64,000 bases of DNA from Dyadobacter tibetensis Y620-1 (lineage in GTDB: Bacteria > Bacteroidota > Bacteroidia > Cytophagales > Spirosomataceae), in assembly GCF_000566685.1 (NCBI RefSeq), contig NZ_AZQN01000004.1, positions 1 to 64,000 on the forward strand, in the 5' to 3' direction. Shown here one piece after another: positions 18,656-28,600 of this stretch. Each line of letters begins with the position of its first letter. Position 1 is the stretch's first letter. The notes under the pieces were generated by a model. It saw only the letters and a list, made by a program, of their open reading frames with translations, searched no databases and was not told where the DNA came from. A program made the translations under genes and the position numbers.

Positions 18656-19495
18656 ATGCTTTTTATAGGAAAATATAATTATCTCACCATAGAGCGGGTT
18701 ACCAGTGTAGGCATGTTTCTCAGTGAAGTTGAAGGTGAAGAAGTGCTTCTTCCCAATCAATACATTACCGAGGATATGAAAATTGACGATACTATTAAGG
18801 TTTTTGTTTATCTGGACTCCGAGCACCGGCCAGTGGCAACAACCGAAACTCCCAAGATCATTCGCAATGAATTCGCCTTCTTAGAAGTCAATGATGTTAC
18901 GGAGCACGGAGCATTTATGGATTGGGGGCTCATCAAAGACCTTTTCGTGCCCTTCCGCGAACAGAGTACGCCCATGCAAATCGGCGAAAAACATGTTGTG
19001 TTTCTATATCTGGATCAAAAATCGTCCAAATTAATCGCCTCTACCAAAATTGACAGGTTTTTGGATAATGAGCGGCTGACCGTTGCAGAGGGGGATGAAG
19101 TTGAAGTGCTAGTCTGGAGTAAAACAGACCTCGGATACAACGCCATTATCAATCAGTATCACAAAGGATTGATTTATGAAAACGAGGTATTTGGTAACCT
19201 GTCTGTTGGGGACACCGTAAGAGGTTATGTAAAGAAAATTAGAGAAGAAAATAAGCTGGATATCAGTCTTCAAAAAATTGGATACGAAGCAGTAGAACCC
19301 AATGCTCAGAAAATTCTGGATAGGGTAAAGTCTGAGAATGGGTTTCTCGACCTTTCAGACAAAAGTTCACCAGAGGAAATTTATGACCGTTTGGGTATGA
19401 GCAAAAAGCTATTTAAAAAAGCAATCGGTGGACTTTATAAGCAGGGTATCATCCGAATTGCTGAGGATGGCATCTTTCTTAATCCGCAAGAATAG
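18656..19495 (+). CDS. CvfB-like S1 RNA-binding protein
   Basis: The 279-residue protein fits the CvfB/YitL family. It has consecutive S1-like OB-fold domains: about residues 1-65 with GMFLSEVEGEEVLLP, 70-135 with VTEHGAFMDWGL, and 145-205 with VGDTVRGYVKKIREENKLD. A C-terminal winged-helix segment (about 215-279) contains SPEEIYDRLGMSKKLFKKA. In Firmicutes CvfB binds RNA and affects virulence gene expression; the role in Bacteroidota is not known. The protein should be cytosolic. Its end faces the nucleoside hydrolase, with a long hairpin between them. Confidence 0.9.
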   Translation: MLFIGKYNYLTIERVTSVGMFLSEVEGEEVLLPNQYITEDMKIDDTIKVFVYLDSEHRPVATTETPKIIRNEFAFLEVNDVTEHGAFMDWGLIKDLFVPFREQSTPMQIGEKHVVFLYLDQKSSKLIASTKIDRFLDNERLTVAEGDEVEVLVWSKTDLGYNAIINQYHKGLIYENEVFGNLSVGDTVRGYVKKIREENKLDISLQKIGYEAVEPNAQKILDRVKSENGFLDLSDKSSPEEIYDRLGMSKKLFKKAIGGLYKQGIIRIAEDGIFLNPQE

Positions 19496-19544
19496 ACTGG
19501 AAGGAAGCAGATTTATCCTGATGATCTCCTGCTCCCTTTTTACA

Positions 19545-19590
19545 AGAAGAAAGCCCAATCGAACTTAAAATACAGAAAGGGCTTTCTTCT
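19545..19590. terminator. Hairpin between convergent genes
   Basis: A perfect 12-bp inverted repeat, AGAAGAAAGCCC/GGGCTTTCTTCT (19545-19556 with 19579-19590), lies between the convergent CvfB-like and nucleoside hydrolase genes. The loop is 22 bases and the T runs are interrupted, but its position suits a bidirectional terminator. Confidence 0.7.
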
Positions 19591-19616
19591 ATATGACAAG
19601 AAAAGAATATTATGCA

Positions 19617-20555
19617 TTATGGCAGCTTCGCTAATGCATCCGCTAGCATTTCAATATATCGCTTCCGATCCAGATCATATAGCACCTCCACATTGGGTGT
19701 TTGAGATAGTACATTATAGAAATCCACTACGGTAGTTCCAGTGGTCAGTTGCCCCTGTGTTTCTACCTGAACATAACAGGCCTTAGACTTAAAAATTTCA
19801 GGTTCCATAAGCCAGGCAATGGCACAGGGGTCATGCAGGGCGGCTCCACCGTTGAGCTCAAGGCGATTTTCTCTATAAAATTTAGAAAAGAAATCCAGCA
19901 GATCGGCCGCCACCTTTCCCGTTTGGGTACCAATTTTTCTAAACTGTATAATGTCTTCTTGAAACACCAGAGCGCGGTGGGTGACGTCCAGACCCGCCAT
20001 GGTAATAGGCACTCCTGAACTGAAAACGATGGCTGCCGCTTCTGGGTCTGCATAAATATTAAACTCGGCCAGGGGACTTATGTTTCCCCGGAATATCCCT
20101 CCACCCATTAAAGATATACGTTCTATTTTATCCTTAATTTGCGGATAGACCGATATTAAGAGGGCTATATTAGTCAGAGGGCCGGTGGGCACTATGGTCA
20201 GCTTCTCCTCACTTTGCTGAAGTATCAGTGCCAGTCCTTCAACTGCAGGTATAGGCTCCGCCTCAAAAATGGGCTGAGGAAGGGACGGACCATCCAGGCC
20301 AGTTTCTCCATGTACATAATCGGCAATGATCAAATCGCGCAGTAAGGGTTTTTCCGCCCCCCGGAACACGGGTACCCGGCGTTCCATTAGGGTGAGTAAC
20401 TTAAGCGCATTGGAAACAGTCTTCTCCTGAGTTTGATTACCAGCCGAAGTAGAAATGGCTTTTATATCGAAACGCTCCGACCCAAATGCGAGCATCAGCA
20501 TGAGGGCGTCGTCGTGTCCCGGATCACAATCAATAATAATAGGAATTCTTTTCAT
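19617..20555 (-). CDS. Inosine-uridine type nucleoside hydrolase
   Basis: The 312-residue protein has the N-terminal calcium-site signature IIDCDPGHDDALML (Asp11, Asp15, Asp16) of the IunH/RihA family. Supporting segments are LTNIALLI, EFNIYADPEAAAIVFSSG, MAGLDVTHRAL and the late ALHDPCAIAWL, which supplies a further metal Asp. The enzyme splits ribonucleosides into base and ribose for salvage. Purine or pyrimidine preference cannot be read. No signal peptide is seen. It is a single-gene unit by position. Confidence 0.94.
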   Translation of the reverse strand: MKRIPIIIDCDPGHDDALMLMLAFGSERFDIKAISTSAGNQTQEKTVSNALKLLTLMERRVPVFRGAEKPLLRDLIIADYVHGETGLDGPSLPQPIFEAEPIPAVEGLALILQQSEEKLTIVPTGPLTNIALLISVYPQIKDKIERISLMGGGIFRGNISPLAEFNIYADPEAAAIVFSSGVPITMAGLDVTHRALVFQEDIIQFRKIGTQTGKVAADLLDFFSKFYRENRLELNGGAALHDPCAIAWLMEPEIFKSKACYVQVETQGQLTTGTTVVDFYNVLSQTPNVEVLYDLDRKRYIEMLADALAKLP

Positions 20556-20799
20556 TATTCAAAAGCTGTATGGTCTGTACCTAAACCCTAAGTTAGTACT
20601 TCTCATGCAAATGCCCTATCTGGACATTTAAAAATCGCAGGACAGCTCTTAATAGTCCTTGTAAATAATTTGCTGAAAGAAAGTTAGTTCTAGAAAAACG
20701 ATAAAATACCAAATTAAACATGCTAAAAGTTCCTGAAAACCGTTGTAGTTTTAACCCAATTCCCTGAAGGAATTATGTTGAAGCCACGAACCCTTATTC

Positions 20800-20943
20800 A
20801 TGAAAGAGATAGAAAATTTGCCGCCCGACCGTGACGGTTTACCTCCCTTTGTAAAAAGCTGGAGCCAGCTATATCTGTTATTGATGGGCACCTTGGCTAC
20901 GCTTATTGTTCTTTTCTATTTCTTCATGAAACATTTTCAATGA
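20800..20943 (+). CDS. Small single-span membrane protein coupled to symporter
   Basis: This 47-residue open frame begins at ATG 20800. It has a charged, Pro-rich cytosolic start (LPPDRDGLPPFVKSW) followed by one hydrophobic helix (about residues 22-43, with many Leu, Val, Phe and Tyr) and the end MKHFQ. Its stop overlaps the start of the symporter as ATGA (20940-20943), which implies translational coupling. Size, topology and position resemble the small DUF4212 (YjcH-type) partners of acetate symporters, but the sequence is not clearly that family. I think it is a genuine gene, possibly an assembly or stability subunit of the symporter. No name can be given. Confidence 0.7.
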   Translation: MKEIENLPPDRDGLPPFVKSWSQLYLLLMGTLATLIVLFYFFMKHFQ

Positions 20944-22655
20944 ATTACCTCGATTGGATCGTCCTTGCCCTTACTTTACTTTTTGTCGTATCCTATGGAA
21001 TCTACCGCAGTCGTCAGAAGCAGACGATGGATTCATTCCTGCTAGCAGGCCAGTCTTTACCCTGGCACCATGTCACCCTCTCGCTAATGGCTACCCAAGC
21101 CAGTGCCATCACATTTCTTTCTGCCCCGGGACAAGCCTATACAGATGGGATGCGCTTTGTTCAGTTTTACTTCGGCTTGCCCTTGGCCATGGTGGTGCTT
21201 TGTATCACCTTCGTTCCGAAGTTTCACCGCCTCAAAGTCTTCACCGCATATGAGTTTCTTGAAAGCCGATTCGATTTAAGGACGAGAGGGCTTACTGCTA
21301 TGCTATTTTTGCTTCAAAGAGGCCTATCCACCGGCCTTTCCATATATGCCCCCTCCCTTATATTGTCTACACTCCTTGGCTGGGACATTACCTGGACCAA
21401 TATTATTTCCGGGGGGCTCGTACTTCTTTACACCATAACCGGAGGTTCTCAGGCAGTTTCCTATACGCACCAGCAGCAAATGGGCATCATTACCCTTGGA
21501 ATGGTGGTGGCCGGATATATGGTAGTGAAATATCTCCCCGAAGGTATAGGCTTCACCGATGCCATTCATGTGGCCGGAAAAATGGGCAAAACCAATGTCA
21601 TAGATTTTAGCTTCGACCTCAACAATCGGTACAACGTTTGGTCAGGATTGATAGGTGGTTTTTTCCTGCAACTTTCCTACTTCGGTACAGATCAGTCACA
21701 GGTAGGGCGCTTCCTAACCGGCCGCTCCGAAGGCCAGTCCAAGCTAGGTCTGGCCATGAATGGCCTACTCAAAATCCCCATGCAATTCTTAATACTGCTG
21801 GTAGGGGTTCTAGTATTTGCCTTCTATCAGTTTACCAACCCACCCTTATTCTTCAACGAGACTGCCGTAAAGGAAGTAAAGAGCAGTGAATATCGTGGCG
21901 AATATATGGCCTTGGAAAAACGTCATGATGCCATTCAGGCAGGGAAACACGTGCATGTCATGGCCCTCACCGATGCACTACATCGGGACGACGAAACGGC
22001 TGTAGAGGCCTCCAGAGCCGCCCTGGGGAATATTGAAGCAGAAGTAAAAAAAGTTCGTGGGGAAGCCACCACGCTCATCTCCAAGGCTAATGGCTCTGAA
22101 GTCAATGATGTCAATTATATTTTCTTACGCTTCGTAATCGATTACCTGCCCATAGGCATGGTAGGGCTTCTTATCGCGGTGATTTTGCTTGCCAGTATGG
22201 GCTCGGTTGCCTCGGCATTTAATTCCCTGGCTTCCTGCTCAGTGATTGATATTTATAAAAGAATAATACTTAAAGATGCCGAAGGTATCGACTACGTTAA
22301 AACCTCTCGTTGGATCACCTTTTTTTGGGGCGTATTCTGTGTTGGGGTAGCCCAATTTGCCTCCCGTCTGGGCAGCATGATCGAGGCAGTAAATATATTG
22401 GGTTCGCTTTTCTATGGAGTCATACTCGGGATCTTTCTAGTGGCCTTCTACTTCCGCAGGATCGGTAGCCGTGCAGTTTTCTGGGGTAGTGTTATAGCAG
22501 AAATATTTGTCATCTCCAGCTTCCTTCTGAATCTTACTGCCTTCCTTTGGCTGAATCTGATTGGTTGTAGCCTCGTGATCCTTTTCGCCTGGATTATCGA
22601 ACTCATTTGGCCAGAAAATCCGTCCGGAACTCCATCCTTTTCCAGCGCCCCTTAG
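20940..22655 (+). CDS. Sodium:solute symporter (SSS family)
   Basis: The 571-residue inner-membrane transporter begins MNYLDWIVLALTLLFVV and has about 13 hydrophobic helices. SSS features include FLLAGQSLPWHHVTLSLMAT, SAITFLSAPGQAYTDG, a long TM6-region GGFFLQLSYFGTDQSQVGRF, and VASAFNSLASCSVIDIYK in the last third. It should couple Na+ entry to uptake of a small solute; the substrate (sugar, proline, pantothenate or sialic-acid type) cannot be set. Residues of about 301-393 form a hydrophilic, charged insert between helices. Its start overlaps the stop of a 47-residue membrane protein. No catabolic genes are linked, apart from the divergent nucleoside hydrolase. Confidence 0.93.
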   Translation: MNYLDWIVLALTLLFVVSYGIYRSRQKQTMDSFLLAGQSLPWHHVTLSLMATQASAITFLSAPGQAYTDGMRFVQFYFGLPLAMVVLCITFVPKFHRLKVFTAYEFLESRFDLRTRGLTAMLFLLQRGLSTGLSIYAPSLILSTLLGWDITWTNIISGGLVLLYTITGGSQAVSYTHQQQMGIITLGMVVAGYMVVKYLPEGIGFTDAIHVAGKMGKTNVIDFSFDLNNRYNVWSGLIGGFFLQLSYFGTDQSQVGRFLTGRSEGQSKLGLAMNGLLKIPMQFLILLVGVLVFAFYQFTNPPLFFNETAVKEVKSSEYRGEYMALEKRHDAIQAGKHVHVMALTDALHRDDETAVEASRAALGNIEAEVKKVRGEATTLISKANGSEVNDVNYIFLRFVIDYLPIGMVGLLIAVILLASMGSVASAFNSLASCSVIDIYKRIILKDAEGIDYVKTSRWITFFWGVFCVGVAQFASRLGSMIEAVNILGSLFYGVILGIFLVAFYFRRIGSRAVFWGSVIAEIFVISSFLLNLTAFLWLNLIGCSLVILFAWIIELIWPENPSGTPSFSSAP

Positions 22656-23010
22656 CCCTCTCAAACTACTTTTCCATGTATTAATATTATTATTCCCATC
22701 TAACCTGTCAAACGTTCGATTAATTTTAAAAATAAGGAAACTAAACGGGTCCAATTTTCCTTTATTAGTACAATTGATTTAGTCAAGCTTCGAGTAAGTT
22801 TGGATAGGGATGTAATACCTATACCGTAAGTATCCAGTCTTGTAAATATTGGTTACTTAATGATCGCATTCACCCTTGCAACTGTACTCGATAAGCATAT
22901 TGCGCTAACTCATTAAATAACAATTCATTGCGTGACCCACCTAGCACTTACCATAATCTGGGAAGAGCCAAGGTGTTTTTTAAAAAAATCAATTCTAAAA
23001 TAACCGTTAC
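22656..23010 (+). other. 355-base intergenic region with the RND system 2 promoter
   Basis: No coding frame is convincing here. A promoter candidate is TTG at 22774-22776, an 18-base spacer and TAAGTTTG at 22795-22802, which would start RNA near 22809 and give the channel gene a leader of about 200 bases. The leader is AT-rich and I see no strong hairpin in it. No regulator-binding palindrome stands out. Confidence 0.5.
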
Positions 23011-24375
23011 ATGAAGTATCCGTCTATGCAGAGAAAATCTCTGTGGCTGGCAATTGGAATGGCCTTTGTTTTGTCATACTGGCCCAATCCAGTCCAGGCC
23101 CAAGTTGAGGGAGCCAATGGAAGCCAACAAACCCTTTCTACCCCTAGCCTTGAGAATATCGTTCAATATGCGTTACAAAATCAGCCTGGCATTCAGCAGT
23201 CGGTGCTTGATGAACGAATTACCGAAGATCAGGTAAGGAGCAAACTCGCCGATTGGTATCCACAAATCAATTTTAATTATAATTACCAGCACAACTTTGT
23301 GATACAGACCAGTATCATTGGAGGTAATCCGGTTAAGTTAGGGGTAAATAATGTTTCCGCGACTCAATTCACCCTTTCTCAGCAGCTTTTCAATAGGGAT
23401 GTGTTTCTGGCCAACAGAACCAAGTCAGACGTTCTACTTAGAGCTAGGCAAAATACATCGAATAATAAGATTGATTTAACCGCTAACGTATCCAAAGCAT
23501 TTTACGATGTATTGTCGACCACCGAGCAGATTAATGTTGCTACTGAGGACATAAGACGACTTGAGAGGAGCTTACAGGACGCAGAAAATCAGTATAAGGC
23601 GGGTATAACCGATAAAATTGACTTCAAAAGAGCCACCATTTCACTCAATAATACCAAAGCTAATAAAAAGAGTAATGAGGAAATGCTCAAAGCCAAGGTG
23701 GCCTATTTAAAATCTTTAATAGGTTATCCCGACGACCAACCCTTATCAATAGCCTACGACACCCTTCAGATGGAGCGGGAGCTATACTTAGATACGACCA
23801 GGGTCCCCGCCTATGCCGATCGAATAGAGTATCAGATCTTAGAAACACAGAAGCGACTGGCGGAGGCTAACCTGCAATACAATAAATGGAGCTACTTGCC
23901 AACTGTGTCTATTAACGGGGCTTATAACCTTAATTTCCAGAACAATCAATTTTCAGAATTATATAATAAAAACTATCCACAATCTTATGGCTTGCTAACG
24001 GTTTCCTTACCCTTATTTCAGGGAGGCAAACGAAAAGCCAATATTAGTCAGGCCCAGTGGCAAGTAAAAAGAGCGGATTGGGATTTGGTAAATTTAAAAA
24101 ATAATATTCGTTCTGAATACGCCACGGCCTTGGCCACTTACCAAAGTAACCTGACTAATCTATTGGCACAAAAGGAAAATGTAGAGCTTGCCAAGGAAGT
24201 TTATGAAATTGTTCAACTTCAATATAGGTCCGGAATTAAGGCTTATTTGGAGGTCGTCACTTCCGAAACCGATCTACGACTGGCCAGAATCAACTACTAT
24301 AATGCCCTTTACGATGTATTGGCTAGTAAAATAGACGTCCAGAGAACCCTGGGCCAACTCAATAATCCAGAATAA
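23011..24375 (+). CDS. TolC-family outer-membrane efflux channel (system 2)
   Basis: The 454-residue protein starts with a signal peptide ending near NPVQA. Two OEP repeats follow, with LENIVQYALQNQPGIQQSVL at the start and LAKEVYEIVQLQYRSGIKAYLEV near the end. It is the channel of system 2 and comes first in its operon (channel-adaptor-pump), the reverse of system 1. It is clearly diverged from the channel at 14648, so the two operons are not a recent duplication. Confidence 0.94.
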   Translation: MKYPSMQRKSLWLAIGMAFVLSYWPNPVQAQVEGANGSQQTLSTPSLENIVQYALQNQPGIQQSVLDERITEDQVRSKLADWYPQINFNYNYQHNFVIQTSIIGGNPVKLGVNNVSATQFTLSQQLFNRDVFLANRTKSDVLLRARQNTSNNKIDLTANVSKAFYDVLSTTEQINVATEDIRRLERSLQDAENQYKAGITDKIDFKRATISLNNTKANKKSNEEMLKAKVAYLKSLIGYPDDQPLSIAYDTLQMERELYLDTTRVPAYADRIEYQILETQKRLAEANLQYNKWSYLPTVSINGAYNLNFQNNQFSELYNKNYPQSYGLLTVSLPLFQGGKRKANISQAQWQVKRADWDLVNLKNNIRSEYATALATYQSNLTNLLAQKENVELAKEVYEIVQLQYRSGIKAYLEVVTSETDLRLARINYYNALYDVLASKIDVQRTLGQLNNPE

Positions 24376-24429
24376 AACCTAGTGCTTTGTTTTGATCCAC
24401 CTACTTATCTTATATAGAAATTCAAAAAT

Positions 24430-25563
24430 ATGTTACCTCAAATCAAATTAATAGCAAGCTCTACGATTCTGATTACAGCGCTGTGGTCATGTGGCCAGAA
24501 GGAGCAGCAAAAACCTACCGCCCCGCAGGAAGTTCCCGTAACACTGATGGAAGTAACCAATGAAACTACTACCTATTTTGATCAGTATCCTGGCACGGTT
24601 GTTCCTTTAAATGAAATAGAGTTGCGTCCTCAGGTCTCCGGATTTATCACCGGAATCCACTTCAAAGATGGCGCCAAGGTAAAGAAAGGTCAACTTCTTT
24701 ATAGCATTGACGCACAACTATATTCGGCAAATTACGATCAGGCAGTTGCTGCATTGCAGGTTCAGGAAGCCAATATGCTTAAAGCCCAAAAGGATGCCGA
24801 CCGCTACCAGGCCCTAGCCAAAAATGATGCAGTAGCGACCCAGCTGGTAGACAATGCCGAGGCGGCCTTACAGGTAGCCAAGAAACAGGTTGAGGCAGCA
24901 AAGGCCAATATTAAAGCGGTACAAACCAATGTTCGATACACCAAAGTTTATGCTCCTTTTAGTGGTACTATTGGCATATCCCAGGTAAAACCTGGATCTC
25001 CTGTATCCGCCGGTCAAACCTTGTTAAACACGGTATCCACCGATCAGCAGCTCGCTGTAGACTTCAATGTCGATCAGAAGGAAATTTATCGCTTTACCAA
25101 CCTGATCAAAGAGAATAAAAAATCCGATTCTACTTTTACCTTGGCTTTCGGCCAAGAAATATATCCATATCCCGGCAAAATAGACCTTTTGGATCGGGCA
25201 GTAGACCCTCAGACAGGTACCATCAGGGCTCGACTAACTTTCCCCAATCCCGACAATGCGCTAAGAGCAGGGATGACGGGAAATGTACGGGTTCGAAGCG
25301 TTTCAGGAGCTTCTGCCGTATCCATTCCTTTCAAAGCTGTAACAGAACAGCTGGGTGAATATTTTGTATATGTACTAGGCGACAGCAGCAAAGTGACGCA
25401 ACGTCGCATTGAGCCAGGGCGCACGGTAGGAAGCAAGATCATTGTTGAGAAAGGACTGAATGCAGGAGAGAAAATTGCCGTAGAGGGTATTCAGAACCTT
25501 AGAGAGGGTGTAAAAGTTACCACCGCCAGTCCGCAAGCAGCACCTGGGGCTGGCAATAAATAA
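24430..25563 (+). CDS. RND efflux membrane-fusion lipoprotein (system 2)
   Basis: The 377-residue AcrA/MexA-like adaptor has a lipobox LWSC (Cys21). The lipoyl half is visible in ELRPQVSGFITGIHFKDGAK and SGTIGISQVKPGSPV, flanking a coiled-coil hairpin rich in Ala, Gln and Lys (about 100-170). Beta-barrel and membrane-proximal domains follow (LLDRAVDPQTGTIRARLTF). It comes 54 bases after the channel gene and 67 before the pump gene. It is closer to the AcrA pattern than the system 1 adaptor. Confidence 0.95.
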   Translation: MLPQIKLIASSTILITALWSCGQKEQQKPTAPQEVPVTLMEVTNETTTYFDQYPGTVVPLNEIELRPQVSGFITGIHFKDGAKVKKGQLLYSIDAQLYSANYDQAVAALQVQEANMLKAQKDADRYQALAKNDAVATQLVDNAEAALQVAKKQVEAAKANIKAVQTNVRYTKVYAPFSGTIGISQVKPGSPVSAGQTLLNTVSTDQQLAVDFNVDQKEIYRFTNLIKENKKSDSTFTLAFGQEIYPYPGKIDLLDRAVDPQTGTIRARLTFPNPDNALRAGMTGNVRVRSVSGASAVSIPFKAVTEQLGEYFVYVLGDSSKVTQRRIEPGRTVGSKIIVEKGLNAGEKIAVEGIQNLREGVKVTTASPQAAPGAGNK

Positions 25564-25630
25564 GCACATAAAAAATTGTTTGTCACGGCCCATTACCTAG
25601 CCCTGACTTCACCTGTCAGATAGTACTATT

Positions 25631-28600
25631 ATGATTGCAGACATATTCATCAAAAGACCGATCACGGCCATCGTAAGTTCGGTGGTAATCGTGCTGGTAG
25701 GTCTTATTTCCCTATTTAATTTGCCCGTTGCGCAGTATCCTGACGTGACACCGCCTACGGTAACTGTTTCAGGAAGTTTTACTGGAGCGGATGCTCAAAC
25801 GGTGGAACAGACTACCACAACCCCAATAGAAACCCAGATTAATGGTACTCCTGGCATGACCTATATGTCCAGTAACAGCACCGGTAGCGGACAAAGTAGT
25901 ATTAACGTCGTATTTGACGTAGGTACAGACGTAAACATAGCTGCTCTGGATGTTCAAAATCGCGTAAGCGTTGCGGAGCCTACCCTACCCGATGCCGTGA
26001 AGCGGCTTGGTCTTACTGTCCGTAAACGCCAGCCGTCTATTATGATAGCCCTGGCCTTATATTCTCCTAATGGCTCACATGATGCACAATTCATTGGTAA
26101 TTATGCCAATATCTACCTAAAAGATGCATTACAACGTGTTAAAGGTGTGGGCGATATTGTAACACGGGCCGACGATTTCAGTATGCGTATTTGGCTGGAC
26201 CCCGATAAGTTAGCCACGCTTAAAATGGTACCTGCCGATATTTCGGCTGCATTGGCGGAGCAAAACTTGCAGGTGGCAGCAGGAACAGTAGGTGGAAACC
26301 CTCAGCCCAACACCCAGTCCTTCGAATATAATGTACTTACCAACAGCCGGCTAAGCACCAAGGAGCAGTTTGAAGATATCGTCGTTAGAAGCTCCCCTAC
26401 TGAAGGTTCTATTGTCTATCTAAAAGATGTTGCCCGTGTAGAACTTGGGAAATTCGATTATGGGATCAATGCTTTTGTGGATGGAAAACCTGCTGCATTT
26501 GTATTGATCTACCAAGCACCCGGCGCCAACGCATTGGATACATATGATGGTGTGATGGCGGCTTTAAAGAAACTTAAGCCCTCTTTCCCCAAAGACTTAG
26601 ACTATTCTATTCCACTAGAAACGGCCTCTGTGGTGCGGGTATCTATCGAGGAAGTGTTACACACTTTTGCCGAGGCCATGATTCTCGTGATTATTGTGGT
26701 ATTCCTCTTCCTTCAGAACTGGAGAGCTACTTTGATTCCGATCCTGGCCATTCCGGTATCGCTGATTGGAACTTTTATATTCTTTATACCCTTTGGCTTC
26801 ACCATCAATACCCTCACCCTTTTTGCCTTCGTGTTGGCTATCGGAATCGTAGTAGATGATGCCATTGTAGTTGTCGAGGCGGTGCAGCATAATATAGATC
26901 ACGAAAAGTTATCTCCCAAAAAGGCCACAAAAAAGGCCATGAAAGAGATTTCCGGACCAGTAATCGCCATTGCTCTTATTCTTGCAGCGGTATTCGTACC
27001 GGTAAGTTTTGTGCCAGGAATAGTAGGCCGATTGTATCAGCAGTTCGCCATAACCATTGCAGTTTCCGTTCTGCTTTCAGCATTTGTTGCCCTTTCGCTT
27101 ACACCAGCACTCTGTGTTATCATGTTAAAACCTTCTAAAGGGGTGAACGACAAGAAAAACATGCTGGAGCGTTTCTTCGATCGCTTTAACCGGTGGTTCG
27201 AACGTTTATCAAGTAAATATACCAATGGGGTTGCCGGATGGATCAAAGCAACCCCTCTGGTACTCGTGATGATGGTATGTCTGTTTGTAGGTTTGTTCTT
27301 CTTGTTCCAAAACAAACCCACCGGTTTCATCCCTATTGAGGATGAAGGGCGACTGTATGTAACATACGAAATGCCAGAGGCCACCTCCACCACACGAAAT
27401 GTAGCTATGATTAAAGATATTATGGCCCGATTAAAGGAGATACCAGAGGTTCGTGTTGTAGGTGGACTGGCAGGACTCAACGTGATTAGTTTTTCTAACA
27501 AATCCAATGTTGGTACCATGTTTGTAAACCTGCATCCATGGGCCGACCGTAAGGGAGCTGAGCACCATGTACAGTCGGTCATAGCCAAGATTCGGCAGAA
27601 AACCGGGGATATTAAAGAGGCCCGCATTATGCCTATATCACCTCCTGCGATTCCGGGACTAGGATCTACAGCCGGCTTTACCTTCCAGCTACAGCAGGCT
27701 ACCAGTACCGACAATATTCAGCAGTTTGAAGTAGTGGCCAGGAAATTTCTGGGAGATATTAATGCCAGACCTGAGATCGGCGCTGCATTTACCTTCTTTA
27801 ACGCACGTACGCCTAGCTATGAACTTGAGGTGGATCGGGATAAAACCAAAAAACTGGGAGTAAAAGTCTCCGACGTCTACAGTTCGCTTTCTACACTTTT
27901 GGGTAGTAGCTATGTCAACGACTTCAATTTATATGGCCGGAACTTCCGGGTAATGGTTCAGGCCGATAGTACCTACCGATCGTCATTGGATAAGATCAAG
28001 AAGTTTTACGTTCGCAATTCCCAGGGCAATATGATTCCCCTAAGCTCACTCGTAAGCTCCAAATTGATAGAGACACCAGCGCTTATTTCCCATTATAATA
28101 TATACCGCTCCATCGAAATTAATGGTACTCCAGGAGACGGTTATTCCAGTGGCCAGGCCATCGAAGCCCTTCGGGAGGTCGCTCAGACTCTACCGGAAGG
28201 TTACAGTTTCGAATTTTCAGGGATGAGCAGCGAAGAAATTAAGGCGGGTAACAGTACTACCCTAATATTCTCTATTTCCATTCTTTTTGTATTCCTTTTC
28301 CTGGCCGCACTCTACGAAAGTTGGTCTATTCCATTCTCTGTACTATTTGCGGTACCTATCGGAGCATTTGGGTCCATTCTAACCCTGACCTTTATGCCCA
28401 ACCTGACAAATAATATTTATGCTCAGATTGGACTGATCACCTTAATTGGACTTGCAGCCAAAAACGCCATTCTAATCGTCGAGTTCGCCAAAGAAAGGGT
28501 AGATAATGGAATGGAACTAGTGGCTGCCACCCTGGAGGCAGTTAAGCTCCGCCTCCGACCGATTATTATGACTTCTTTAGCCTTTATTCTTGGTGTGCTC

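Noticed and set aside
20641-20700. Promoter-like TAATTTG before the small membrane protein gene
   Set aside because: It is one base short of the TAnnTTTG element and has no -33 TTG at the right distance.
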